Of a stretch of 64,000 bases of DNA, positions 1 to 12,201 are shown piece after piece. The position numbers were made by a program, and so were the translations under genes. This DNA is from Linum tenue (taxonomy: Eukaryota > Streptophyta > Magnoliopsida > Malpighiales > Linaceae), in NCBI GenBank assembly GCA_946122785.1, contig CAMGYJ010000011.1:54424449-54488448 (forward strand), given 5' to 3'. The notes under the pieces were generated by a model. It worked only from the letters and a program-made list of their open reading frames with translations. It was not told where the DNA came from and did not search any database. Within the stretch, counting starts at the first letter, position 1. Each line of letters starts with the position of its first letter.

Positions 1-554
1 AAGAGAGCCGTTAGGCAGGACAGAGGATGTTTCCGTTAGAGAGAGAGAAGAGAGAGACATGTTCAGCATTAGCTAATGGTAGATTATGTACAGTTATAAT
101 TGGAGGCAGATATAACCATACGGAGACAAACCTAATCGCTGGTATTTGAATTACAATTGTAGGCACATTTTATAATTTTCGGAAATGAAGTATAATTTTA
201 TATATTAATTGAAGAAGCAATCACAAGTTCACAACCATTATTTTAGCCTCTAAAAATGTCAATGTAGCAGCAAAATACTTTCTGCCTCCAAAAGTTATAA
301 ATATGACTATAATAATAAAATCCACGTTTCCACGAATAAGAGAATAAAACTTTAAATGACAATTACAATAATTGTGCCGCTATATGTGACATTTCAATTA
401 AATTAAATTTAATTATAAAATGAAAATAGTTTTAGAGACAACTAAATTTACTTTTAGAGACATAAAATATATTAGTCGAGTATAACATATTTTAGGAGGC
501 AATTACTTTATGTGCCGCAAATTTTTGTCGCTAAATATCATTTTTCTTGTAGTG
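1..554. mobile_element. CACTA transposon, terminal part only
   Basis: The segment ends at 554 with CTTGTAGTG. On the opposite strand it therefore starts CACTACAAGAAAAATG, the typical terminus of plant CACTA (En/Spm) elements. Inside are repeated subterminal motifs of the GGCAATTAC and GCCGCAA kind, as expected next to a CACTA end. The other terminus must lie left of the window, and no transposase coding was seen. The next bases are TTT, but the matching 3-bp duplication cannot be checked here. Confidence 0.6.
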
Positions 555-2360
555 TTTATTAGAGCAAAAGTTAAACGTGGTCTCTAGTGGTGTTACTTTT
601 GGATGAGAATGGTGACACAGACAACTATAGCTAGAGCTAGGTAATTAAAGTGTATTATTATTATACTTTGTGTTTGTTGCGTTTGAGATGGGAAGTGAGA
701 GTAGACCAGTCGCTACCACCAACTCAAATCATTGTTGAGAACTTGGGATGAGAATGATGAACTGTAAAACTATGTATGTATATCCCTTTAGAACAAAAGA
801 CTTTTGTTCTGAAAGTGAGTTATGTGACCAAAGCCTGGTCCCCGTTTATTTTCTAGCTAACTCTCCCCCACTTTGTTATAAGCTTATGCTTGTGTCACAA
901 TGATCTTTTTTGGAAATTTACTCTTGGGTTCCTGAATTTTTTTATGAAAACCCTACCGTCTTTGTTTTTAGGATAGTTCGGAATAAGTAACCTAGCTATC
1001 AGCTAGGAAAGCTTCGAACGTTTTACTCAAATCATGAACGTAGAGAAAGGGAGCGTTAGAGATTGGGAGTCATGGCAACTTGAAGGCTTGAGAGTATCAA
1101 ATATCAGGAAACTCCAATTTTTGTATATATGGTGCATTTTGAGAATACATGTATGATGTATTGCGAAACTATGGCAGAACTACTCAATCTGGATAGGAGC
1201 GCGATCTTTCCTTGTGCTTAGTTTGGATGCATAATTTATGTATTGTTTTCTTGGTACATGAATTATTGATAGACATCGTTTACAGAATCCAAGACGGCAA
1301 ATTAGACTATCTCGAGCTCATTGATTACCGCTGAGCTAGAAGGTAATTTGGTATAGCTCTATTATTGTTGTTAACCCCATACATCATACATTGTGCACGG
1401 TATTAAGTCTATGTTTGACCCGACTTTTAGAATTGTTTTTATGTTTTAAAATTAAGTAAGCACGTCTAAAACTTTCCATATTTTATGGGTAATAAAAATT
1501 GCATCAAACCAGGAGATGCATAAACCGCCACCTCCTCTAAAAAAACCCTCAATTTTTGAAATAGATGAAAAATGTTTTTTTATAACATAAAAGTAGAAGC
1601 GACGATTTGGAGTTTATTCAAAATATATTTTTCTGAAAATACAAGATCATTTTTATCATTTTTTAGAAAACATCATTTTTATTCATTTTTACATATTTTT
1701 AAAAATAAAATAAAATAATTATTTAATATAATAAATCTAACAAATCCATTTTGAATACTTTTTTTTTAATTATATTTTATGTTAAAATCATTTATAGTCA
1801 TTTTACATGACTTCTTATGTTAACTAGTAATTCTAATAATTATTTAATCAAACACTCAATTATTTTTTGTAGTAATTCTTTATTTAAAAGCACCCACCGA
1901 AAACTATTTTCCCAAAAACTACAAAACTGTCAAACTAGCCAAAAGTATACTAGCCAATTCACAACATTGCAAAGACTTTGGTTATATCTGCTATATTTTT
2001 CTCAGATAGTAAAAGATTATGGTCTTCGATAATTACCGGGAAAAAAAAGAGTATGGTCTAAATCATTAAAATTTCTTTTAATTCCATGCTAATTTTATAG
2101 GCTTATCAATATTATAAATTATGTGTGTGTATATAAAAGCTTATCTTGTTTGTTAGATAGTAAAGGAGTTTTGATCGAAGGCACATACAATTGTTTTGGC
2201 ATGGGAAATGTGGGCGCATGTTGTCACCAACCTTGCTTTGGTTACGCAACTGATCTTCTTCTTCTTCTTAGTTTGGCAATAATTTTGAGGGGTTGATTTG
2301 TTTGTTCCGTCTCTTCCTGATCCTGCCCCCGTTTGGTTCTCACTAGGCCCCTCTGCACTT
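555..2360. other. Intergenic, nothing recognised
   Basis: AT-rich DNA with only short reading frames (the longest is 71 codons, at 1817-2032). No conserved domain, RNA gene or bounded transposon was seen. The stretch 1560-1900 is especially A/T-rich. Confidence 0.4.
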
Positions 2361-2722
2361 TTAGTGGCGGAGGCAGGATTTGAAACTATCCTGTCCTCTT
2401 TTCGTATTATAAATATATAAATATTTAATAAATATAATTAAATTAATAATATCGAAATAATTTATTTTCATATATAAAAAATAACTAATATTACAATCGG
2501 TATTTTCATAAACAATCATAACGAGTTTTCATATTCGGAGGAAACCCATAATACATTCTTTGTCTACACACTTAAGTAAGTCCTTTTCAATGGATCTCAC
2601 TAAACAACCATTAGCAAACTGGTCGTGAGTTCTACTTCAAAGTTTGTCCTTCAAATAGCTCAAAGCTGAAAATATTTTATCGACACTTGCCGTCAAAACT
2701 AGTGGAATCGGCGGTGCCACTG
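2361..2722 (-). pseudogene. hAT transposase C-terminal relic
   Basis: Minus-strand translation from about 2702 down to 2532 gives VLTASVDKIFSALSYLKDKL, a stop, then SRTHDQFANGCLVRSIEKDL. This fits the C-terminal dimerisation region of hAT transposases (compare the usual ASVERAFSxxxxIK...RN motif followed by a hydrophobic acidic helix). One in-frame TGA breaks it and no upstream transposase domain was found, so it is a dead fragment. The ends AGTGGCGGAGGCAGGATT (2362 on) and the reverse complement of the segment near 2721 are loosely alike and may be the element termini. No clean 8-bp duplication was found, so the boundaries are uncertain. Confidence 0.55.
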
Positions 2723-4600
2723 GACTGCTTCAAGATTGCTTGCAAATAATCGAATAGGCATATAAAGAAAAGATATCTATTCCAATTGAGACTTCGTTTA
2801 TTGTATAATAATTAATTCATTGTCAATTTATGATAAATAATGAGTTATGATATAGTAACGAAGTACAATGGTGTTGTGTTCCATCCTTCGTATAAACATA
2901 TATGAAGTATTTTTGTTCCTCCCAAATTTTACCCCTGTCCCGGGACAATGCCCAATAGGGCTGCCTGTTGGGTGAGTCGAGCGCGAGACTCAGGGACCTT
3001 TCTTCCTCCTCTCTCGATCAATTTGTATTCTGCAAAACCCTAATCTCGATTTTGACGGAATCAAGTGAAAGAAGTTAAGATGAACAAAAATTGAATCGAC
3101 AATAAGGGGAAGGGACTTCTCTGTTGGTGTTTGCCAAACCGACGACGTGTATGACAAGTGGTCTTGAAAACAGGCTGGGCTAAAGCTTATAGACTTGGGC
3201 TGTCAAACCAGACGCGGCCCAAATCACACTGATGAAGCTCTGCGTTTTGACAACTCGATTACTTCTTCCTGGTCTGGACCCTGTGGATCGACAACCTGTC
3301 TTTCTCAAGGTTCACAAGCACACGAGATCAAGAACTTCAATTAAAACTGGAAAATAGAAATCGCAGAACAGAACGCATAAAGCCAGACACGCTATTTTTA
3401 CGTGGTATCCGGTGTTAGGTAAATGATGATCCTAACACCGACTAATCCACGGTCGAAGGATCTCTGTTTCGAGACCTTCGACGTTGCACTAAGACTTTGA
3501 GTTTCGGTTACAATGTTTCACCACCAATCTCACAGTAACTCCCCGTCACCAGATCAGAGTCCCACTTGAGACGTTAGCTCCCCGCCAATGTCTCGCCCGG
3601 ACTATCAACAACACTCTCCAAGCTATCACTCTCCGACAGCTCCACTCCTTTTTCTTTCAAAACACAGACTATCTCCCTGACTCTGTTTTTGAACAACGAT
3701 TCTGAAAAAGGTGTCCTGACTATTCTACATCCCTCTAACTTATACCCATCCTCTTAGCCGTTAGTCCATCCCTAATCTTGAGGCTTTGATTTGCTTCTGA
3801 TTGATTTATGGATTGATCTCGTTTGATTGAAAGATTCTTTCCCAATTTGCTTGCGAGGCCGAGTTTCCTTCTTTGACCATTTCTTGTAGGTTCTGATAAT
3901 TGACAAGCTTCCCTTCAACACTGCCTCCGCCACTGTGCACTTTTGTCTTTTCATGTTTAAAGGCCTTAGTACAATCAACGATAATCTTCCGGTCTCGAAA
4001 ACTAAATCTCGTCATACTACTGCTCGATTCGAATTCATTGATGACAACATCAGGATGTAATGAACACGGTGTATTTGATTTTGGCTTCGAGTAAGGTCTT
4101 AATCAAATTGCAATCACGAGGAAGTACAATGTCCCCAAATCTGAACCCTACAAGTCAATTGATAGGAAGAAAATTTTCGATTGCATGGTGTATATATTTT
4201 ATGTAGCATACATCCTCGTGATTGTTAACCAACCTTCGAAAAAAGTTTATGGAAGAAAGTTCACTGGACTGAGAGGGCCTGGATTCTAATGTAATGACAT
4301 GAACAGAGAGCCCACTGGGAAGGCAGATTATCATGATACGGGCCCAAAATTCATGGATCAGCCCAGTAAGTCAAGGGCCAAGGTGCCCTTTCTTTCTTCA
4401 GTTGCAAGTTTCAACAAGTTGAAAATATGCTGGTTCTGTGTTGGTTGTTCACTAATTACGCCTGTATCATCCCGGTTTCAATTTGCTTTCGTCTCTTGAA
4501 GTTCTCATCCCCAAGCTGCAGATATAACTAATATATATCACCCCTAAACTCAAAAACTCTTGTACTCAGATGAAGCTCCATGATTTGTTACACATATCGA
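2723..4600. other. Intergenic, nothing recognised
   Basis: No gene could be supported. Reading frames stay under 70 codons. The part from about 3220 to 3700 is less AT-rich and may be an old retroelement piece, but no LTR, primer site or domain was identified. Confidence 0.35.
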
Positions 4601-4880
4601 TGGTAAGAGAGTGGTATAAGATCTAACATAACTTTCTTCCAACAACTCGAGTTATTTATTGGGATCAACTGGTTCTTAACATGGTATCAGAGCTGATCTG
4701 ACCAAGTGGTCGTGTGTTCGAATCTCCACAACCCCCAATATTAACAGTCTACTAAAGCACAAGGTATGATGGGTCTGTACAAACATCAAGCCCGCGTAAA
4801 TTGGCTTTCGTTTGGGGGCGTGTAAGTGAGTTGTATAAGATATGGTCGTGGATTTCTTCCTCCTTGTTAGGTTCTGACAG
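4601..4880 (+). mobile_element. TRIM-like miniature LTR element, degraded
   Basis: TGGTATCAGAGC at 4682-4693 is the classical plant primer-binding site complementary to initiator tRNA-Met. Directly before it lies a short LTR-like segment (4601-4681) ending ...TTAACA. About 130 bp further on, after the purine run TTTGGGGGCG (a likely polypurine tract, 4811-4820), the LTR start recurs: TGTAAGTGAGTTGTATAAGAT at 4821 compared with TGGTAAGAGAGTGGTATAAGAT at 4601. The layout LTR, primer site, tiny internal region, polypurine tract, LTR without coding is that of a TRIM. The second LTR is diverged and its end is uncertain. Confidence 0.5.
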
Positions 4881-5042
4881 AGGAACAAAGAGATGATGAA
4901 TCCGATTCCAGATAACATATTCTAGATATGACCAAAAGCAGAATCGAATATATACACATTACACACCCACCAGCCCACAAGCCCTCCAAAAGAGAAAAAA
5001 CAAAAACAATTGAAGAAGAAAAAAAGGGCACAGAATCAACGA

Positions 5043-5066
5043 AGCAGCAGCAGCAGCAGCAGCAGC
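5043..5066. repeat. (AGC)8 microsatellite in tetraspanin 3' flank
   Basis: Eight perfect AGC triplets lie 63 bp downstream of the tetraspanin stop codon. The repeat probably falls in the 3' UTR, where the transcript would read (GCU)8. Confidence 0.85.
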
Positions 5067-5128
5067 AAAATGCTTGTGTGACAGTGGGGAATTACATTAC
5101 ATTACATAACATTACCTTACTACAAGTT

Positions 5129-7173
5129 TTATGCCCAGCCTTGCTTGTAACGGCGGAAGAGATCCTCCGTCTGAGCGTTCTTGAAAGCGCAGCAGGCGAC
5201 GACGTAGACGAAGATGAGCACGACGGCGGCGACGATGAGGAAAGTATTGGCCTTCCGCCACTCCTTCCTGAGGTTCCCCAGCAGCCCGGCCCTGCAGGAG
5301 TTGCAGTTGTAGCAGAGCTGGTTCGGCTCGTTGCTCCAGTTGTAGCAGTCCGGGTCGCCGGTCGGGTTCGCCGGGTTCACCCACGTCGTCGGGCTCACGT
5401 AGCTGTACCCGCACACCGTCGGCGGCTTGCAGCAACCCGACTGCAATCGTTGCCAAAAAAAACCGAAAGGCAGAGCAGTTTAGTAAAACAAAAGGGACAA
5501 AAGGGAAAACATGTGACAGTTCATTTTTTTGTTTATTGTAAAAAGGTTTTGGAGTTTTCTACTTTCACTTTGTCGTTTTAGTCTGGAGTTGCCATAATTT
5601 GCGACAATAATTGAGGCGGTGGGTTGTGGAAGTGCCAACCCATTTCCGTTTCCTTGCGGAAGGTGACTTTTCATTAGGGCTTCTGTTTCCTTAGCCTATT
5701 TTGATTGATTAATTATGACGGAGACATCATATGTTGCTACCAACCAACCAATGGTGCTCACATGACTTTGTACAAGTGCATTTATAAAAGCAGGTGTCTT
5801 GATGTTTCGTGATCGTTGGATGAAAGGCAAATGATAATTTATTTGTAAAATTGTTCTAGCGATTCGTACGTCTTTGTAACATAGTTTCTCAAAAATCTAA
5901 ATATAAGCACGATAGCAAAGTCAGCTACAGATTGACTACACTCATTGCCGTTATTGGATCGTGTATTTCACAATCCATAATAGCAAAATTCAAACAAAGC
6001 TGCTCGCTCATCACTGTCAAGAACTGGCATCCGGTCGGCCGATTCAAACTGGTCTATAACCAAAACCGGTCATATGAAACAATTGGAATACACTCCGGCT
6101 GGATGGTTCTGGGAGAAAATCGAAATCGGGACAAACCAGTCAAAATTGGGTGGTCCGATCAATCAAAACCGGATTAAACCAATCAAAAACAACTTTCATA
6201 ATTTGGTAATACATTTCTTATGCATAATAATATATTTGATGTTAAAGATTTTCCCAGGTATTCTGTTAAAACTGAGTTGAACTGATTCGACCATTAAACC
6301 TCAAATCATTTATTAAACCGACTTGATAGATTAATCAAGTTTGACAACCTTGCTCACTATCCAGCACAAAAAGGGGGGGAAAGGTTAGAAAGCTCCCTCG
6401 CCATCTTGTTCGTAGATTTGTGGCTAATGATGGATCATGGGACCTTCACATTGAAAATGATAAATTCCACCAACAATGGGTCCCATTCCCATCCATGGCT
6501 GTCTCCTCCCTGCTCTTAACTTCTAAGCACATTCACTGACTCACCTTTCCTACAGTGATTTTCAAGCATCTTTCTCGAATTGTGCACTAACGCGCGCGTA
6601 ATCCGTTCATCTCAATAGCTCAATTTATTCCGATCTCAATTCGAATCCCTAACTCGAAAAGGATGAACTAATAACCTGGAGAGGAGAGATGTGGCCGGCG
6701 AAGAACTGGTCCGCGGTGAGGTAGCTCCGGGTGAGCCTGGAGCAGACGTCGCTCTCGGCGAGGCAGGCGCGAATCGCGCCCCAATTCTTCGAATCGACGA
6801 TGTGGCCTTGCAGCCAGGACGAGAATCCTTCGATCCGGTACTCCCTGTACCCGCGGCCGGGGACGGCGTAGCCGCCGTCGGGCCTGGTGACGACGAAGGC
6901 GAAGACGAGGAGGGTGAGGAGGAGGGCGATGAGGATGGCCATACAGCAGAGGTAGAAGGCGAGGAGTGTCTCCTTGTACCAGTATGCGCCGACGAAGCCG
7001 GTCAGAGAGACGACGAGGACGAGGAGGCCGAGGAGGACGACCGGCCACCGGACGAAGTGGATGCACTCGTTGTCCGGCTGGGAGGCGAGCCAGATCCCCG
7101 ATGCGACGATTGGGACGGAGCAGAGGAAGGCGATGAAGTTCAGGACTGCGGTTAGGTTGTTGGATAGCGCCAT
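5129..7173 (-). CDS. TET8-like: Tetraspanin-8-like membrane protein
   Basis: Two exons, 7173-6676 and 5440-5129, join in frame (donor GTTATT, acceptor TTGCAG) to give 269 residues, close to the roughly 270 of plant tetraspanins. The protein starts MALSNNLTAVLNF and has three N-terminal membrane helices, a large extracellular loop and a fourth helix near the end (ANTFLIVAAVVLIFVYVVA). The loop carries the plant signature GCCKPPTVCGYSY (from residue 168) and the later CYNCNSCRAG cysteines. Tetraspanins scaffold membrane microdomains, and Arabidopsis TET8 marks secreted exosome-like vesicles; orthology to TET8 rather than TET7 or TET9 is inferred from resemblance only. The intron of about 1.2 kb (5441-6675) contains degenerate repeat-like sequence at 6010-6352. 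The methionine at 7173 is chosen because family members start there, but an in-frame ATG exists at 7326. Confidence 0.93.
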
Positions 7174-7330
7174 GGTTTTGAGAGAGAGAAGAGGGAGAGA
7201 GAGAGAGATTTTGACTGTGTGGTTTGCTGGAATTGGGGGGAATTTGAAAGAAAGGCGTTCTCTTATAGGGAAAGCTTTTTGCAGCGAGTGGAAAGGGAAG
7301 GGAAGAAGAGGGGAGGGGAAGTTCAAGTTA
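7174..7330 (-). promoter_or_regulatory. Tetraspanin 5' leader with in-frame upstream ATG
   Basis: On the minus strand the leader is very pyrimidine-rich: the plus strand shows GAGAGAGA runs at 7180-7210. From an ATG at 7326 the frame stays open into the tetraspanin start, which would add 51 residues. The added residues show no domain, so the leader is taken as untranslated. The CT-rich tract is common in plant 5' UTRs. Confidence 0.4.
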
Positions 7331-7724
7331 GTGTGTTTCCTTTTTGACTTCCCCTGTTTTCTTTGGTTTTACACTAGTGTGCATGTTCAAAAAGGAAATT
7401 CGAAAAGATAAGATAATTGATTTTTTCTCCAAGATATATTCTCTCAATAATCAATACAACATGAAAATAAAAATTCTCATCATAAATAAGTTTGGACTAC
7501 ATGTACTAAAGTACGTGTTCAATAATTTAGGAAACTATTTGATGAAGAAATTAGCAATCAATTACTAGATCACTTTTTTTTCAGATGAAGTAATCTACCG
7601 TTAATATGCATCGATATTACATCTCATGTGCATCTCTCAAGCCTATAAAAATCAATTTCACAATTGGTTTTCTCATCACCATCCCTCCCATTGAAGTCCA
7701 TAGTTAGACACCACTCATCCTGGT
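7331..7724. other. Intergenic, nothing recognised
   Basis: AT-rich upstream region of the tetraspanin gene. No convincing TATA box or transposon end was seen. Confidence 0.35.
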
Positions 7725-8376
7725 CAGGGGCGTAGCTAGGATTTCGACTAGGGTGGGTCCACTTTGAAAAAATATACATATTAAATAGTTTTGTCAATTT
7801 TTTAATTATTAATAATATAATCTTATATTTAAATTTTTTGATAAAATAAAATACATTAATAGTCAAAACAATCAAAAATATCACTCTCTATGTACCAAAC
7901 ATTTATTCATAATTTAGTTATTTGTTCGCTTTCGAATGATGCTCTTTGCCAATAATTGTTTACTATCAATAACTCGAGTTGTTGAAAGAGGTTTAATATT
8001 AATCTTATACGAACAATTATTCATGATTTAGTTATTTGTTCTCTATGGAATTGTGTTCTTTGTCAATAACCGTACTATCTATAGTTAGAGTTGTTGGGTG
8101 AGATTCAATAATATATTTTATATCATTTACCAACACACCCCCAGTTGTAAGAAAATCAAATTATATGGAATTAAAGTTTGCACAAATCCGAATACTATAT
8201 GTGTTTAACGAATGAGGTCGCCAAAACTCGAACACAAGACTTTTCGATCAACAAATATCAATTCAATACATCCTAATTTTTAGTACCAATTAACTATTAT
8301 ACCTAATTTAGTCATTTTTCTCCCGAGCTAGGGTGGGTCCCGAGACCCACCTTATTGCCCTCTCCCTCCGCCCCTG
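7725..8376. mobile_element. Non-autonomous hAT-like element, degenerate
   Basis: Left end CAGGGGCGTAGCTAGGATTT. The right end, read in reverse complement, starts CAGGGGCGGAGGGAGAGGG, giving an 8-bp perfect terminal inverted repeat with further partial identity. Subterminal AGGGTGGGTCC occurs at both ends (about 7750 and 8329). The 8-bp flanks ATCCTGGT and ATCTCGAT agree at five positions, as for an old hAT insertion. No coding capacity. Confidence 0.6.
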
Positions 8377-9187
8377 ATCTCGATCTTACACAACTGCTGA
8401 ATTTATTGTGAAGTGTTGGCCGGTATAACCAGATTCAGTCAGTATTGTACACAAACCGGATGGCAAAAATATAGGTATGAAGCGATAGTCAAACCTTATA
8501 TCAAAGGCCAAAGTCGATCAAAATTGGGAAAATCACGGTCAAATCGGGATGATAACTTTCCAGCTTTAAACAAATGACAACATACGTTTTGATAGAATTA
8601 ACTAACAAAAAAAAGAGGAATTTAATGAATCCAAGTATGACAACATATTAATATCTTTTTCATTGGACTTGAGTTTGAACGTCTTGGTCTTATATATGTT
8701 GCATTTGAATACGATGATTTTGTCACTTTGTTTATAATGTGATATTTTATTTGGATATTAATATAGATTATAGGGAGATCGTTTTAAAAATATCTTTTAC
8801 GCAATTCATTTGGTATTAACGACTTCTCTGAAAATTAGATGGGGCATGTGGCGGTGGACGGCGTTATGAGAGCACATGGAGGCACTTCGTCTGTAGCAAG
8901 CAATGCAACGTGGGCTTTCTCGTTAACCGGAGAATATTAGCGGGTATAAATTTACAGATACTACTTACCAGCTACAGTCCGCCGCCGGCCACATCGATCT
9001 TCTCTACGTTCTTCTCGGTTTCGCGCATCCATGCAACCGCCCCCCGTCCGTAATCCATCGTTCTTATCGTCGTGGTCGGTCGTCTGGTTATATATTTTGG
9101 GCTCTCTTGAACCTTAGAGTTATTCTCATCGATCCAAGTTCTTTGTTGCCTGTTGGACCGGATCTATGAATTGCCTCTTCATACGAT
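8377..9187. other. Intergenic, nothing recognised
   Basis: No gene or bounded repeat seen. The stretch 8980-9080 is locally CG-rich (CCGCCGCCGGCC), but no reading frame of note goes with it. Confidence 0.3.
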
Positions 9188-9930
9188 TAGGGATGGCAAT
9201 CAAACCCATGGCCGCGGGTATCCGACCGCCCCCGACCCAGAGAACGCGGGAAATCCCCGCTTTGACCGGGTATGAGGCGGGTATGGGTAAAACCCGCAAA
9301 AAGTTTGATGGGTATGGGGCGGGTATGATTTTAGCCTCCCCGCCCCATACCCGCCCCACCAAGATAATTTCTTCATATATAAAAAATATATGTGCATCAA
9401 ATTATAATCTATCAATGATGATGATGATAACTTGAGAAAATAAATAGTAGAAATGCAATTGAGTGACCACCTTAATCAAAATCTAATTCATTTCTCTCAA
9501 TTCTCATTTCACTCTTTCACTTTCCCCCTTGTCAACAAGATTATGTTAGTTAATTATTATTTAGTAGATGTATCAGAGTTAGAACATAATAATTTAAAAA
9601 ATATTATACTCTATATTATGTATTAATGGATATTTTAGGATCATAATCTTTGAACCATATTAAAAAAATAACTGTGATTTGTTGACTTCATGATTTAATA
9701 TGTTCGTTTAGAGTTATAATTAGAACTTTTCTTGTAAGTTTTAGGTATAATAATGTTGGATGTACGGGTATGGGTATTACCCATGGGTATCCGAAACCCA
9801 CGGGTATGGGGATGGGTTTGCAAAACATTTCCCGCATGGGTATGGGGCGGGTATGGGTTTGGGTATTTGAAAATGGGTATGGGGATGGTTTAAACAAACC
9901 CGCCCCAAACCCGCCGCATTGCCATCCCTA
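9188..9930. mobile_element. Non-autonomous hAT element with exact 8-bp TSD
   Basis: Termini TAGGGATGGCAAT and ATTGCCATCCCTA form a perfect 13-bp inverted repeat. Both sides are flanked by CATACGAT (9180-9187 and 9931-9938), the 8-bp duplication typical of hAT transposition. Both ends are packed with GGGTATGGG/CCCATACCC words, in both orientations, and the interior is AT-rich with no transposase. Length 743 bp. Confidence 0.88.
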
Positions 9931-9938
9931 CATACGAT

Positions 9939-11289
9939 TTCAGTGCACTTAATTAAACTACACTAATTAACAAGTAAATCAAGCTAACGAACTAAAGCAT
10001 AATTCCAAACTCAAGTTCAATAATGAGGAAAGGGTTGCTCAGGTTCGAATACCCCCTAACTAGTTATTAATTAAGATCGACCATGCACACATAGTACCGA
10101 TCGATGTTGTTTTCTTGATCGAAGAAATTCTTATACTAGTGTTAACCCATTTTTCTCATGTATTAACACTCTATCGATCAATTAGTTAAGACTCGCGATA
10201 TTCTCATTGCCCTAAAGCTAACTAATTGATGCATTAAATCGATCCATGAACTCCCGTATTAAGTTTAGTTTCGTCGTAATTTGTAGGTTTTTACATGGTT
10301 TATATTATAGCGACCCAATTAATCTCTTATGTCCTTAAGTGCTTTTGTAGGTCTTACATGGTTTCTACTTCAATTGAATATTGACAAGATAAAATAAGAA
10401 TATATCAAAGAAATCAAATATCAAGAGCTGTATTGTATTCAGTCGATATCCTAAAACATGGCTAGGCTTCATCTTATTCAAACAACAAAGGAGTTTAATT
10501 CATAAAAAGGAATAGAAATCAAACTAATAGAGAAATTATTCCAACAACCGATAGAATTCCATAAGAAACGATTCTGGGAAACAATAAATTTTTTTTTTTT
10601 TTAAATGATTTCACTGATTTCAACTAATTTTTAATATGTTCGTGTTATCAACTTTTGTTATGGATTTCATCAGTCATGGATTTCACACATGGAAACATGA
10701 AACAGAAATGGAAAATAATACTAAATAGGGTGTTAGATGTAGAACAAATAGTCATACAAAGCAACTCAACACCTATACGAATTTATTTCCTAATATCCCA
10801 ACAAAAACTCATCCACTCTTGTTATTTCCAACCATGGTTTTCATGTCAGAAGCATGTTTTCATTAAAACCAACATGAACGAATTTTGATATTTAAACAAA
10901 ATGATGTCATTCTGGTAAATCTAATTGATAAAAAAATAATTTTTGCTTTGTTGCTTGAATTGAAAGTCAAATGCTAAATGTTATTTGTTGGATTAATGAT
11001 GAATGTTTAGATGTATATATTGTTTGTTGGATTCAAGTATAAGTTTTTGGATATTGGTGTTAAATATTGAGTTTACATATAAATTTTTTTTCATTTTGTT
11101 TGTAATGTTATATTTTCTTAAAATATGAATGTAAATTTTAGAGATATTGTCTTAAAATATGTGCTTAAAGTCATTTAGTGTTAATGATTTCTCACTTTCC
11201 TATATATTTTGTTAAATCAAAATGAACTTACATAAATCAATTATACCACTGGTCGGACTATACCACCTGCCAAATTAGCATAATGGAAT
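9939..11289. other. Intergenic, nothing recognised
   Basis: AT-rich DNA. A T homopolymer lies near 10589-10602, and frames do not exceed 77 codons. No homology recognised. Confidence 0.35.
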
Positions 11290-11635
11290 TTTAGGGTTTG
11301 TTTGGAAGATGCGAATGTTAAATCATTGGATTGTAATGAATCACTTTAATATAAATACATGCGTTGATACAATAGATACATTTTGACAATACATTGTTTG
11401 GTTGTCCATATTCCAGTTTATGTATTGGTTTGCATAAAGTTACTTCACGGGAAAATGTCACGATTACCCTCAACTTTTAGTATAAGACAAAAACTATCAG
11501 AGATATAGCAAGAAAAAAGTAGACACAAATCTAAAACCAACAATCTCAACTTATAGTTGAGATTGTATGATGCATAATTTTTTGTGATTGTTGGTGATAC
11601 TTACATTTTGCAAGTTGATACTTCCAAATATTATA
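11290..11635. mobile_element. Candidate MITE with TTTGGAAG ends
   Basis: The left side reads GGGTTTGTTTGGAAGATGC. The right side, near 11610-11632, reads in reverse complement ATTTGGAAGTATCAAC. Internal words (CAATCTCAACT...AGTTGAGATTG, and mentions of a 'tacattg' motif) recur in the element at 16600-16891, so the two look like one family. No target duplication was settled, so the ends are approximate. Confidence 0.35.
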
Positions 11636-11756
11636 TTGTACACACTACATATATTCAATAAACGCAATTCGAACAATTACCACTTCCAAAAGAGATCTTA
11701 ATTCCAACTAAGTGGAAGTACAAGAGTTGCGTTTTAGTAATTGTAAAAAAAATGAG

Positions 11757-12201
11757 GGGTAAATACAATTTAATATCCAAACCTTTCAATTTAAACAATA
11801 TAATAGCCAAACCTTTTCGAAAAAAATCTAATATCCAAATCGTCAACTTTCCGTTCGTTTGATCGTTAGTTGACACTTCAAAAAAGCTTTGTTTAGAGGA
11901 AATTGTCGCAATACAACTGTGTTTCTTGTTTTGGCATTGCAGATGACTGAATATTTAGATATTCTATACCATCATGGTGGAGTCATGGACTTCTCGGGTT
12001 TGGAGCTACGATATGTTGGTGGTTTTTCAGAAAAGATATCGATGGATATTGATGAAGTGTCGTACTTCGAACTTTTTTGAAGTGTCAACTAACGGTCAAA
12101 CAGACAGAAAGTTGACGATTTGGATATTAGATTGTTTTCGAAAAGGTTTGACTATTATATTGTTTAAAATAAAAGATTTGGATATTAAATTTTATTTACC
12201 C
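11757..12201 (+). mobile_element. Mutator-like (MULE) deletion derivative upstream of FANCE
   Basis: The element begins GGGTAAATACAATTTAATATCC and ends with the matching inverted sequence ...ATTTACCC. The inverted arms run about 130 bp each (11757-11885 and 12070-12201) with scattered mismatches. The 9-bp direct repeat AAAAATGAG flanks it exactly (11748-11756 and 12202-12210), which is diagnostic of Mutator-type insertion. The roughly 185-bp centre reads on the plus strand MTEYLDILYHHGG...LRYVGGF...DIDEVSYFEL (about 11942-12078), resembling the N-terminus of plant MURA transposases (HHGG...YVGG...D.D..SYFEL). A likely intron end (CATTGCAG) lies just before the ATG. It is probably an internally deleted MULE. 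It sits 176 bp before the FANCE start codon. Confidence 0.82.

Noticed and set aside
4928..5581. 217-codon plus-strand frame with a poly-Gln run
   Set aside because: It lies antisense to tetraspanin exon 2 and its flank; the Gln run comes from the AGC microsatellite, and the composition is an artefact of the GC-rich opposite strand.
6010..6352. Possible hAT element in the tetraspanin intron ending TTTGACAACCTTG
   Set aside because: The right end is typical, but no matching left end or flanking duplication (expected CTCACTAT) could be found.
6691..7155. 154-codon acidic plus-strand frame
   Set aside because: Exact antisense shadow of tetraspanin exon 1.
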